Source: Elymus sibiricus (lineage: Eukaryota > Streptophyta > Magnoliopsida > Poales > Poaceae). From it: a DNA stretch of 64,000 nt. The stretch spans positions 547,874,222-547,938,221 of the forward strand of contig CM077667.1 in NCBI GenBank assembly GCA_039707655.1, in the 5' to 3' direction. The position numbers and the translations under genes are program-made. Below are positions 11,801-22,702 of the stretch, piece after piece (within the stretch, counting starts at the first letter, position 1; every line of letters starts with the position of its first letter). The notes beneath the pieces were generated by a model, which was not told the DNA's origin, made no database searches, and saw nothing but the letters and a program-made list of their open reading frames with translations.

Positions 11801-13754
11801 GCACGCGAAATGTCTGAAATGGTTTGTAAAGAAAACAATTCCACTGCACGGTCGCTTGAAAAGGTAATTTTGGATGAGTTTTTATGCAAGCTTTGGGTAC
11901 GGAGCATCAGTGACAGGGTTTCGGGGCGAAATTCACAAAGAGAGGTCATATGTGGAGACCTATTTTGAGAAAAGTTTGTGAACGCGAAATGTCTGAAATG
12001 GTTTGTAAAGAAAACAATTCCACTGCACGGTCGCTTGAAAAGGTAATTTTGGATAAGTTTTTATGCAAGCTTTGGGTCCGGATCATCTGTGACAGGGTTT
12101 TGGGGCGAAATTCACAAAGAGAGGTCATATATGGAGACCTATTTTGAGAAAAGTTTGTGAACGCGAAATGTCTGAAATGGTTTGTAAAGAAAACAATTCC
12201 ACTGCACGGTCGCTTGAAAAGTTAGTTTCGGATGAGTTTTTATAGAAGCTTTGGATCCGGAGCGTCAGTGACAGGGTTTCGGGGCGAAATTCACAAAGAG
12301 AGGTCATATATGGTGACTTATTTTGAGAAAAGTTTGTGAACGCGAAATGTCTGAAATGGTTTGTAAAGAAAACAATTCCACTGCACGGTCGCTTGAAAAG
12401 TTAGTTTTGGACGAGTTTTTATGCAAGCTTTGGGTCCGGAGCGTAAGTGACGGGGTTTCGGGGCGAAATTCACAAAGAGAGGTAATATATGGATACCTAT
12501 TTTGAGAAAAGTTTGTGAACGCGAAATGTCTGAAATGGTTTGTAAAGAAAACAATTCCACTGCACGGTCGCTTGAAAAGGTAATTTTGGATGAGTTTTTA
12601 TGCAAGCTTTGGGTCCGGATCATCTGTGACAGGGTTTCGGGGCGAAATTCACAAAGAGAGGTCATATATGGAGACCTATTTTGAGAAAAGTTTGTGAACG
12701 CGAAATGTCTGAAATGGTTTGTAAGGAAAACAATTCCACTGCACGGTCGCTTGAAAAGTTAGTATTGGATGAGTTTTTATGGAAGCTTTGGGTCCGGAGA
12801 ATCAGTGACAGGCTTTCGGGGCGAAATTCACAAAGGGAGGTCATATATGGATACCTATTTTGAGAAAAGTTTGTGAACGCGAAATGTCTGAAATGGTTTG
12901 TAAGGAAAACAATTCCACTGCACGGTCGCTTGAAAAGTTAGTTTTGGATGAGTTTTTATGGAAGCTTTGGGTCCGGGTCATGAGTGACAGGGTTTCGGGG
13001 CGAAATTCACAAAGAGAGGTCATATATGGAGACCTATTTTGAGAAAAGTTTGTGAACGCGAAATGTCTGAAATGGTTTGTAAAGAAAACAATTCCACTGC
13101 ACGGTCGCTTGAAAAGTTAGTTTCGGATGAGTTTTTATGGAAGCTTTGGATCCGGAGCGTCAGTGACAGGGTTTCGGGGCGAAATTCACAAAGAGAGGTC
13201 ATATATGGTGACTTATTTTGAGAAAAGTTTGTGAACGCGAAATGTCTGAAATGGTTTGTAAAGAAAACAATTCCACTGCACGGTCGCTTGAAAAGTTAGT
13301 TTTGGATGAGTTTTTATGCAAGCTTTGGGTCCGGAGCGTAAGTGACGGGGTTTCGGGGCGAAATTCACAATGAGAGGTAATATATGGATACCTATTTTGA
13401 GAAAAGTTTGTGAACGCGAAATGTCTGAAATGCTTTGTAAAGAAAACAATTCCACGGCACGGTCGCTTGAAAAGGTAATTTTGGATGAGTTTTTATGCAA
13501 GCTTAGGGTCGGGAGCGTCAGTGACAGGGTTTCGGGGCGAAATTCACAAAGAGAGGTCATATATGGAGACCTATTTTGAGAAAAGTTTATGAACGCGAAA
13601 TGTCTGAAATGGTTTGTAAAGAAAACAATTCCACTGCACGGTCGCTTGAAAAGTTAGTTTTGGATGAGTTTTTATGCAAGCTTTGGGTCCGGGTCATGGG
13701 TGACAAGGTTTCGGGGCGAAATTCACAAAGAGAGGTCATATATGGAGACCTATT

Positions 13755-14470
13755 TTGAGAAAAGTTTGTGAACGCGAAATGTCTGAAATGGTTTGTAAAG
13801 AAAACAATTCCACTGCACGGTCGCTTGAAAAGGTAATTTTGGATGAGTTTTTATGCAAGCTTTGGGTCCGGAGCATCAGTGATAGGGTTTCGGGGCGAAA
13901 TTCACAAAGAGAGGTCATATATGGAGACCTATTTTGAGAAAAGTTTGTGAACGCGAAATGTCTGAAATGGTTTGTAAAGAAAACAATTCCACTGCACGGT
14001 CGATTGAAAAGGTAATTTTGGATGAGTTTTTATGCAAGCTTTGGGTACGGATCATCAGTGACAAGGTTTCGGGGCGAAATTCACAAAGAGAGGTCATATA
14101 TGGAGACCTATTTTGAGAAACGTTTGTGCACGCGAAATGTCTAAAATGGTTTGTAAAGAAAACAATTCCACTGCACGGTCGCTTGAAAAGGTAATTTTGG
14201 ATGAGTTTTTATGCAAGCTTTGGGTACAGAGCATCAGTGACAAGGATTCGGGGCGAAATTCACAAAGAGAGGTCATATATGGAGACCTATTTTGAGAAAA
14301 GTTTGTGAACGCGAAATGTCTGAAATGGTTTGTAAAGAAAACAATTCCACTGCACGGTCGCTTGAAAAGTTAGTTTTGGATGAGTTTTTATGCAAGCTTT
14401 GGGTCCGGAGCATCAGTGACAGGGTTTCGGGGCGAAATTCACAAAGAGAGGTCATATATGGAGACCTATT
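13755..14470 (+). repeat. 716-bp (4-monomer) tandem duplication, left copy
   Basis: The four units are 13755 (AGTGATAGG), 13934 (GGTCGATTG with GATCATCAGTGACAAGG), 14113 (GAGAAACG, GTGCACG, GTCTAAAATGG, GTACAGAGC, AAGGATTCGG) and 14292 (majority type). The identical order follows directly at 14471. The only base difference I found is in the third unit, GTACAGAGC here (G at 14229) against GTACACAGC in the right copy (C at 14945). Confidence 0.9.
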
Positions 14471-15186
14471 TTGAGAAAAGTTTGTGAACGCGAAATGTCT
14501 GAAATGGTTTGTAAAGAAAACAATTCCACTGCACGGTCGCTTGAAAAGGTAATTTTGGATGAGTTTTTATGCAAGCTTTGGGTCCGGAGCATCAGTGATA
14601 GGGTTTCGGGGCGAAATTCACAAAGAGAGGTCATATATGGAGACCTATTTTGAGAAAAGTTTGTGAACGCGAAATGTCTGAAATGGTTTGTAAAGAAAAC
14701 AATTCCACTGCACGGTCGATTGAAAAGGTAATTTTGGATGAGTTTTTATGCAAGCTTTGGGTACGGATCATCAGTGACAAGGTTTCGGGGCGAAATTCAC
14801 AAAGAGAGGTCATATATGGAGACCTATTTTGAGAAACGTTTGTGCACGCGAAATGTCTAAAATGGTTTGTAAAGAAAACAATTCCACTGCACGGTCGCTT
14901 GAAAAGGTAATTTTGGATGAGTTTTTATGCAAGCTTTGGGTACACAGCATCAGTGACAAGGATTCGGGGCGAAATTCACAAAGAGAGGTCATATATGGAG
15001 ACCTATTTTGAGAAAAGTTTGTGAACGCGAAATGTCTGAAATGGTTTGTAAAGAAAACAATTCCACTGCACGGTCGCTTGAAAAGTTAGTTTTGGATGAG
15101 TTTTTATGCAAGCTTTGGGTCCGGAGCATCAGTGACAGGGTTTCGGGGCGAAATTCACAAAGAGAGGTCATATATGGAGACCTATT
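14471..15186 (+). repeat. 716-bp (4-monomer) tandem duplication, right copy
   Basis: This copy repeats 13755-14470 in the same order with one base change seen by eye. The match ends at 15187, where a GAGAAAATTTTG unit begins. The near identity points to a recent event compared with the differences between the four monomers themselves. Confidence 0.9.
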
Positions 15187-15544
15187 TTGAGAAAATTTTG
15201 TGAACGCGAAATGTCTGAAATGGTTTGTAAAGAAAACAATTCCACTGCACGGTCGCTTGAAAAGTTAGTTTTGGATGAGTTTTTATGGAAGCTTTGGGTC
15301 CGGAGAATCAGTGACAGGGTTTCGGGGCGAAATTCACAAAGAGAGGTCATATATGGAGACCTATTTTGAGAAAAGTTTGTGAACGCGAAATGTCTGAAAT
15401 GGTTTGTAAAGAAAACAATTCCACTGCACGGTCGCTTGAAAAGGTAATTTTGGATGAGTTTTTATGCAAGCTTTGGGTCCGGAGCGTCAGTGACAGTGTT
15501 TCGGGGCGAAATTCACAAAGAGAGGTCATATATGGAGACCTATT

Positions 15545-17871
15545 TTGAGAAAAGTTTGTGAACGCGAAATGTCTGAAATGGTTTGTAAAGAAAACAATTC
15601 CACTGCACGGTCGCTTGAAAAGTTAGTTTTGGATGAGTTTTTATGGAAGCTTTGGGTCCGGAGCGTTAGTGACAGGGTTTCGGGGCGAAATTCACAAAGA
15701 GAGGTCATATATGGATACCTATTTTGAGAAAAGTTTGTGAACGCGAAATATCTGAAATGGTTTGTAAAGAAAACAATTCCACTGCACGGTCGCTTGTAAA
15801 GTTAGTTTTGGATGAGTTTTTATGGAAGCTTTGGGTCCGGAGCGTAAGTGACAGTGTTTCGGGGCGAAATTCACAAAGAGAGGTCATATATGGAGACCTA
15901 TTTTGAGAAAAGTTTGTGCACGCGAAATGTCTGAAATGGTTTGTAAAGAAAACAATTCCACTGCACGGTCGCTTGAAAAGGTAATTTTGGATGAGTTTTT
16001 ATGCAAGCTTTGGGTACGGAGCATCAGTGACAGGGTTTCGGGGCGAAATTCACAAAGAGAGGTCATATGTGGAGACCTATTTTGAGAAAAGTTTGTGAAC
16101 GCGAAATGTCTGAAATGGTTTGTAAAGAAAACAATTCCACTGCACGGTCGCTTGAAAAGGTAATTTTGGATAAGTTTTTATGCAAGCTTTGGGTCCGGAT
16201 CATCTGTGACAGGGTTTTGGGGCGAAATTCACAAAGAGAGGTCATATATGGAGACCTATTTTGAGAAAAGTTTGTGAACGCGAAATGTCTGAAATGGTTT
16301 GTAAAGAAAACAATTCCACTGCACGGTCGCTTGAAAAGTTAGTTTCGGATGAGTTTTTATAGAAGCTTTGGATCCGGAGCGTCAGTGACAGGGTTTCGGG
16401 GCGAAATTCACAAAGAGAGGTCATATATGGTGACTTATTTTGAGAAAAGTTTGTGAACGCGAAATGTCTGAAATGGTTTGTAAACAAAACAATTCCACTG
16501 CACGGTCGCTTGAAAAGTTAGTTTTGGATGAGTTTTTATGCAAGCTTTGGGTCCGGAGCGTAAGTGACGGGGTTTCGGGGCGAAATTCACAAAGAGAGGT
16601 AATATATGGATACCTATTTTGAGAAAAGTTTGTGAACGCGAAATGTCTGAAATGGTTTGTAAAGAAAACAATTCCACTGCACGGTCGCTTGAAAAGGTAA
16701 TTTTGGATGAGTTTTTATGCAAGCTTTGGGTCCGGATCATCTGTGACAGGGTTTCGGGGCGAAATTCACAAAGAGAGGTCATATATGGAGACCTATTTTG
16801 AGAAAAGTTTGTGAACGCGAAATGTCTGAAATGGTTTGTAAGGAAAACAATTCCACTGCACGGTCGCTTGAAAAGTTAGTTTTGGATGAGTTTTTATGGA
16901 AGCTTTGGGTCCGGAGAATCAGTGACAGGGTTTCGGGGCGAAATTCACAAAGAGAGGTCATATATGCATACCTATTTTGAGAAAAGTTTGTGAACGCGAA
17001 ATGTCTGAAATGGTTTGTAAGGAAAACAATTCCACTGCACGGTCGCTTGAAAAGTTAGTTTTGGATGAGTTTTTATGGAAGCTTTGGGTCCGGGTCATGA
17101 GTGACAGGGTTTCGGGGCGAAATTCACAAAGAGAGGTCATATATGGAGACCTATTTTGAGAAAAGTTTGTGAACGCGAAATGTCTGAAATGGTTTGTAAA
17201 GAAAACAATTCCACTGCACGGTCGCTTGAAAAGTTAGTTTCGGATGAGTTTTTATGGAAGCTTTGGATCCGGAGCGTCAGTGACAGGGTTTCGGGGCGAA
17301 ATTCACAAAGAGAGGTCATATATGGTGACTTATTTTGAGAAAAGTTTGTGAACGCGAAATGTCTGAAATGGTTTGTAAAGAAAACAATTCCACTGCACGG
17401 TCGCTTGAAAAGTTAGTTTTGGATGAGTTTTTATGCAAGCTTTGGGTCCGGAGCGTAAGTGACGGGGTTTCGGGGCGAAATTCACAATGAGAGGTAATAT
17501 ATGGATACCTATTTTGAGAAAAGTTTGTGAACGCGAAATGTCTGAAATGGTTTGTAAAGAAAACAATTCCACTGCACGGTCGCTTGAAAAGGTAATTTTG
17601 GATGAGTTTTTATGCAAGCTTAGGGTCCGGAGCGTCAGTGACAGGGTTTCGGGGCGAAATTCACAAAGAGAGGTCATATATGGAGACCTATTTTGAGAAA
17701 AGTTTGTCAACGCGAAATGTCTGAAATGGTTTGTAAAGAAAACAATTCCACTGCACGGTCGCTTGAAAAGTTAGTTTTGGATGAGTTTTTATGCAAGCTT
17801 TGGGTCCGGAGCGTCAGTGATAGGGTTTCGGGGCGAAATTCACAATGAGAGGTAATATATGGATACCTATT
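15545..17871 (+). repeat. 2327-bp (13-monomer) tandem duplication, left copy
   Basis: Thirteen monomers match the next thirteen in order and in private markers: AGTGACAGTG (about 15848), TCATATGTGG (about 16064), GTAAACAAAAC (about 16481), TATATGCATACC (about 16962), GGATCCGGAGC (about 17268), CAATGAGAGG (about 17486) and GTTTGTCAACG (about 17701). The last monomer (17693) ends differently from its partner at 20020. It has CAATGAGAGGTAATATATGG followed by ATACC, while the partner has CAAAGAGAGG and GAGACC. The crossover therefore lies near 17830-17850. Confidence 0.9.
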
Positions 17872-20198
17872 TTGAGAAAAGTTTGTGAACGCGAAATGTC
17901 TGAAATGGTTTGTAAAGAAAACAATTCCACTGCACGGTCGCTTGAAAAGTTAGTTTTGGATGAGTTTTTATGGAAGCTTTGGGTCCGGAGCGTTAGTGAC
18001 AGGGTTTCGGGGCGAAATTCACAAAGAGAGGTCATATATGGATACCTATTTTGAGAAAAGTTTGTGAACGCGAAATATCTGAAATGGTTTGTAAAGAAAA
18101 CAATTCCACTGCACGGTCGCTTGTAAAGTTAGTTTTGGATGAGTTTTTATGGAAGCTTTGGGTCCGGAGCGTAAGTGACAGTGTTTCGGGGCGAAATTCA
18201 CAAAGAGAGGTCATATATGGAGACCTATTTTGAGAAAAGTTTGTGCACGCGAAATGTCTGAAATGGTTTGTAAAGAAAACAATTCCACTGCACGGTCGCT
18301 TGAAAAGGTAATTTTGGATGAGTTTTTATGCAAGCTTTGGGTACGGAGCATCAGTGACAGGGTTTCGGGGCGAAATTCACAAAGAGAGGTCATATGTGGA
18401 GACCTATTTTGAGAAAAGTTTGTGAACGCGAAATGTCTGAAATGGTTTGTAAAGAAAACAATTCCACTGCACGGTCGCTTGAAAAGGTAATTTTGGATAA
18501 GTTTTTATGCAAGCTTTGGGTCCGGATCATCTGTGACAGGGTTTTGGGGCGAAATTCACAAAGAGAGGTCATATATGGAGACCTATTTTGAGAAAAGTTT
18601 GTGAACGCGAAATGTCTGAAATGGTTTGTAAAGAAAACAATTCCACTGCACGGTCGCTTGAAAAGTTAGTTTCGGATGAGTTTTTATAGAAGCTTTGGAT
18701 CCGGAGCGTCAGTGACAGGGTTTCGGGGCGAAATTCACAAAGAGAGGTCATATATGGTGACTTATTTTGAGAAAAGTTTGTGAACGCGAAATGTCTGAAA
18801 TGGTTTGTAAACAAAACAATTCCACTGCACGGTCGCTTGAAAAGTTAGTTTTGGATGAGTTTTTATGCAAGCTTTGGGTCCGGAGCGTAAGTGACGGGGT
18901 TTCGGGGCGAAATTCACAAAGAGAGGTAATATATGGATACCTATTTTGAGAAAAGTTTGTGAACGCGAAATGTCTGAAATGGTTTGTAAAGAAAACAATT
19001 CCACTGCACGGTCGCTTGAAAAGGTAATTTTGGATGAGTTTTTATGCAAGCTTTGGGTCCGGATCATCTGTGACAGGGTTTCGGGGCGAAATTCACAAAG
19101 AGAGGTCATATATGGAGACCTATTTTGAGAAAAGTTTGTGAACGCGAAATGTCTGAAATGGTTTGTAAGGAAAACAATTCCACTGCACGGTCGCTTGAAA
19201 AGTTAGTTTTGGATGAGTTTTTATGGAAGCTTTGGGTCCGGAGAATCAGTGACAGGGTTTCGGGGCGAAATTCACAAAGAGAGGTCATATATGCATACCT
19301 ATTTTGAGAAAAGTTTGTGAACGCGAAATGTCTGAAATGGTTTGTAAGGAAAACAATTCCACTGCACGGTCGCTTGAAAAGTTAGTTTTGGATGAGTTTT
19401 TATGGAAGCTTTGGGTCCGGGTCATGAGTGACAGGGTTTCGGGGCGAAATTCACAAAGAGAGGTCATATATGGAGACCTATTTTGAGAAAAGTTTGTGAA
19501 CGCGAAATGTCTGAAATGGTTTGTAAAGAAAACAATTCCACTGCACGGTCGCTTGAAAAGTTAGTTTCGGATGAGTTTTTATGGAAGCTTTGGATCCGGA
19601 GCGTCAGTGACAGGGTTTCGGGGCGAAATTCACAAAGAGAGGTCATATATGGTGACTTATTTTGAGAAAAGTTTGTGAACGCGAAATGTCTGAAATGGTT
19701 TGTAAAGAAAACAATTCCACTGCACGGTCGCTTGAAAAGTTAGTTTTGGATGAGTTTTTATGCAAGCTTTGGGTCCGGAGCGTAAGTGACGGGGTTTCGG
19801 GGCGAAATTCACAATGAGAGGTAATATATGGATACCTATTTTGAGAAAAGTTTGTGAACGCGAAATGTCTGAAATGGTTTGTAAAGAAAACAATTCCACT
19901 GCACGGTCGCTTGAAAAGGTAATTTTGGATGAGTTTTTATGCAAGCTTAGGGTCCGGAGCGTCAGTGACAGGGTTTCGGGGCGAAATTCACAAAGAGAGG
20001 TCATATATGGAGACCTATTTTGAGAAAAGTTTGTCAACGCGAAATGTCTGAAATGGTTTGTAAAGAAAACAATTCCACTGCACGGTCGCTTGAAAAGTTA
20101 GTTTTGGATGAGTTTTTATGCAAGCTTTGGGTCCGGAGCGTCAGTGATAGGGTTTCGGGGCGAAATTCACAAAGAGAGGTAATATATGGAGACCTATT
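17872..20198 (+). repeat. 2327-bp (13-monomer) tandem duplication, right copy
   Basis: This copy matches 15545-17871, including TCATATGTGG at about 18391, GTAAACAAAAC at about 18808, TATATGCATACC at about 19289 and GTTTGTCAACG at about 20028. A more diverged third version of units 2 to 12 lies 4117 bp (23 monomers) before the left copy, at about 11607-13560. Confidence 0.9.
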
Positions 20199-20912
20199 TT
20201 GAGAAAAGTTTGTGAACGCGAAATGTCTGAAATGGTTTGTAAAGAAAACAATTCCACTGCACGGTCGCTTGAAAAGCTAATTTTTGATGAGTTTTTATGC
20301 AAGCTTTGGGTACGGAGCATCAGTGACAGGGTTTCGGGGCGAAATTCACAGAGAGAGGTCATATATGGAGACCTATTTTGAGAAAAGTTTGTGAACGCGA
20401 AATGTCTGAAATGTTTGTAAAGAAAACAATTCCACTGCACGGTCGCTTGAAAAGTTAGTTTTGGATAAGTTTTTATGCAAGCTTTGGGTCCGGAGCGTCA
20501 GTGACAGGGTTTCGGGGTGAAATTCACAAAGAGAGGTCATATATGGAGCCTATTTTGAGAAAAATTTGTGAACGCGAAATGTCTGAAATGGTTTGTAAAG
20601 AAAACAATTCCACTGCACGGTCGCTTGAAAAGGTAATTTTGGATGAGTTTTTATGCAAGCTTTGGGTCCAGAGCGTCAGTGACAGGGTTTCGGGGCGAAA
20701 TTCACAAAGAGAGGTCATATATGGAGACCTATTTTGAGAAAAGTTTGTGAACATGAAATGTCTGAAATGGTTTGTAAAGAAAACAATTCCACTGCACGGT
20801 CGCTTGAAAAGTTAGTTTTGGATGAGTTTTTATGCAAGCTTTGGGTCCGAGTCATGAGTGACAAGGTTTCGGGGCGAAATTCACAAAGAGAGGTCATATA
20901 TGGAGACCTATT
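20020..20912 (+). repeat. Ordered variant module around an AAATGTTTG unit (copy 1)
   Basis: The module holds an AGTGATAGG/GTAATATA unit (20020), a GCTAATTTTTGATG unit ending CACAGAGAGAGG (20199), and a 177-bp unit (20378) with AAATGTTTG, GGATAAG, GGGGTGAAATTC and TATGGAGCC. A GTAATTTT unit (20555) follows, then one beginning GTGAACATG (20734). The same order appears at 32725-33617, but there an extra AATGACACTG monomer precedes the AAATGTTTG unit. The two 1-bp losses in unit 20378 are shared with unit 33262. Confidence 0.85.
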
Positions 20913-22702
20913 TTGAGAAAAGTTTGTGAACACGAAATGTCTGAAATGGTTTGTAAAGAAAACAATTCCACTGCACGGTCGCTTGAAAAGTTAGTTTTGG
21001 ATGAGTTTTTATGGAAGCTTTGGGTCCGGAGAATCAGTGACAGGGTTTCGGGGCGAAATTCACAAAGAGAGGTCATATATGGATACCTATTTTGAGAAAA
21101 GTTTGTGAACGCGAAATATCTGAAATGGTTTGTAAAGAAAACAATTCCACTGCACGGTCGCTTGTAAAGTTAGTTTTGGATGAGTTATTATGGAAGCTTT
21201 GGGTCCGGAGCGTCAGTGACAGGGTTTCCGGGCGAAATTCACAAAGAGAGGTCATATATGGAGACCTATTTTGAGAAAAGTTTGTGCACGCGAAATGTCT
21301 GAAATGGTTTGTAAAGAAAACAATTCCACTGCACGGTCGCTTGAAAAGGTAATTTTGGATGAGTTTTTATGCAAGCTTTGGGTACGGAGCATCAGTGACA
21401 GGGTTTCGGGGCGAAATTCACAAAGAGAGGTCATATATGGAGACCTATTTTGAGAAAAGTTTGTGAACGCGAAATGTCTGAAATGGTTTGTAAAGAAAAC
21501 AATTCCACTGCACGGTCGCTTGAAAAGGTAATTTTGGATGAGTTTTTATGCAAGCTTTGGGTACGGAGCATCAGTGACAGGGTTTCGGGGCGAAATTCAC
21601 AAAGAGAGGTCATATATGGAGACCTATTTTGAGAAAAGTTTGTGAACGCGAAATGTCTGAAATGGTTTGTAAAGAAAACAATTCTACTGCACGGTCGCTT
21701 GAAAAGGTAATTTTGGATGAGTTTTTATGCAAGCTTTGGGTCCGGATCATCTGTGACAGGGTTTCGGGGCGAAATTCACAAAGAGAGGTCATATATGGAG
21801 ACCTATTTTGAGAAAAGTTTGTGAACGCGAAATGTCTGAAATGGTTTGTAAGGAAAACAATTCCACTGCACGGTCGCTTGAAAAGTTAGTTTTGGATGAG
21901 TTTTTATGGAAGCTTTGGGTCCGGGTCATGAGTGATAGGGTTTCGGGGCGAAATTCACAAAGAGAGGTCATATATGGATACCTATTTTGAGAAAAGTTTG
22001 TGAATGCGAAATGTCTGAAATGGTTTGTAAAGAAAACAATTCCACTGCACGGTCGCTTGAAAAGTTAGTTTCGGATGAGTTTTTATAGAAGCTTTGGATC
22101 CGGAGCGTCAGTGACAGGGTTTCGGGGCGAAATTCACAAAGAGAGGTCATATATGGTGACTTATTTTGAGAAAAGTTTGTGAACGCGAAATGTCTGAAAT
22201 GGTTTGTAAAGAAAACAATTCCACTGCACGGTCGCTTGAAAAGTTAGTTTTGGATGAGTTTTTATGCAAGCTTTGGGTCCGGAGCGTCAGTGACGGGGTT
22301 TCGGGGCGAAATTCACAAAGAGAGGTAATATATGGATACCTATTTTGAGAAAAGTTTGTGAACGCGAAATGTCTGAAATGGTTTGTAAAGAAAACAATTC
22401 CACTGCACGGTCGCTTGAAAAGGTAATTTTGGATGAGTTTTTATGCAAGCTTAGGGTCCGGAGCGTCAGTGACAGGGTTTCGGGGCGAAATTCACAAAGA
22501 GAGGTCATATATGGAGACCTATTTTGAGAAAAGTTTATGAACGCGAAATGTCTGAAATGGTTTGTAAAGAAAACAATTCCACTTCACGGTCGCTTGAAAA
22601 GGTAATTTTGGATGAGTTTTTATGCAAGCTTAGGGTCCGGAGCGTCAGTGACAGGGTTTCGGGGCGAAATTCACAAAGAGAGGTCATATATGGAAACCTA
22701 TT
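20913..22702 (+). repeat. Left-type subarray
   Basis: Ten monomers carry left-type markers: GAGAATCAG (about 21030), GTAAAG (about 21163), GTGCACG (about 21283), GGATCATCTGTGAC (about 21745), GGGTCATGAG (about 21923), TATAGAAGCTTTGGATCC (about 22084) and AAGCTTAGGG (about 22448 and 22627). Private changes include GAGTTATTATGG (about 21182) and TTTCCGGGCG (about 21226). Confidence 0.8.

Larger units (their letters stand above)
2120..20019 (+). repeat. Left-type subarray with degenerate 12-monomer higher-order period
   Basis: This block is exactly 100 monomers with no indel in the phase. The variant GCTTGTAAAGTTAG (elsewhere GCTTGAAAAG) appears in units 2657, 4805, 6953, 8922, 11607, 15724 and 18051. 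The spacings are 12, 12, 11, 15, 23 and 13 monomers. It usually sits in a fixed order: a TATGGATACC-ending unit, then GTAAAG, then GTGCACGCG, then GGATCATCTGTGAC, often then GAGAATCAG. The super-period is irregular, so this is a degenerate higher-order repeat rather than a strict one. Confidence 0.8.

Noticed and set aside
17330..17710. Longer - strand frames of 115-126 codons across two monomers
   Set aside because: They arise where GGTCATATA is changed to GGTAATATA, which removes the - strand stop and lets the frame run into the next unit. No new protein character appears; the second half is just another frame of the same repeat.
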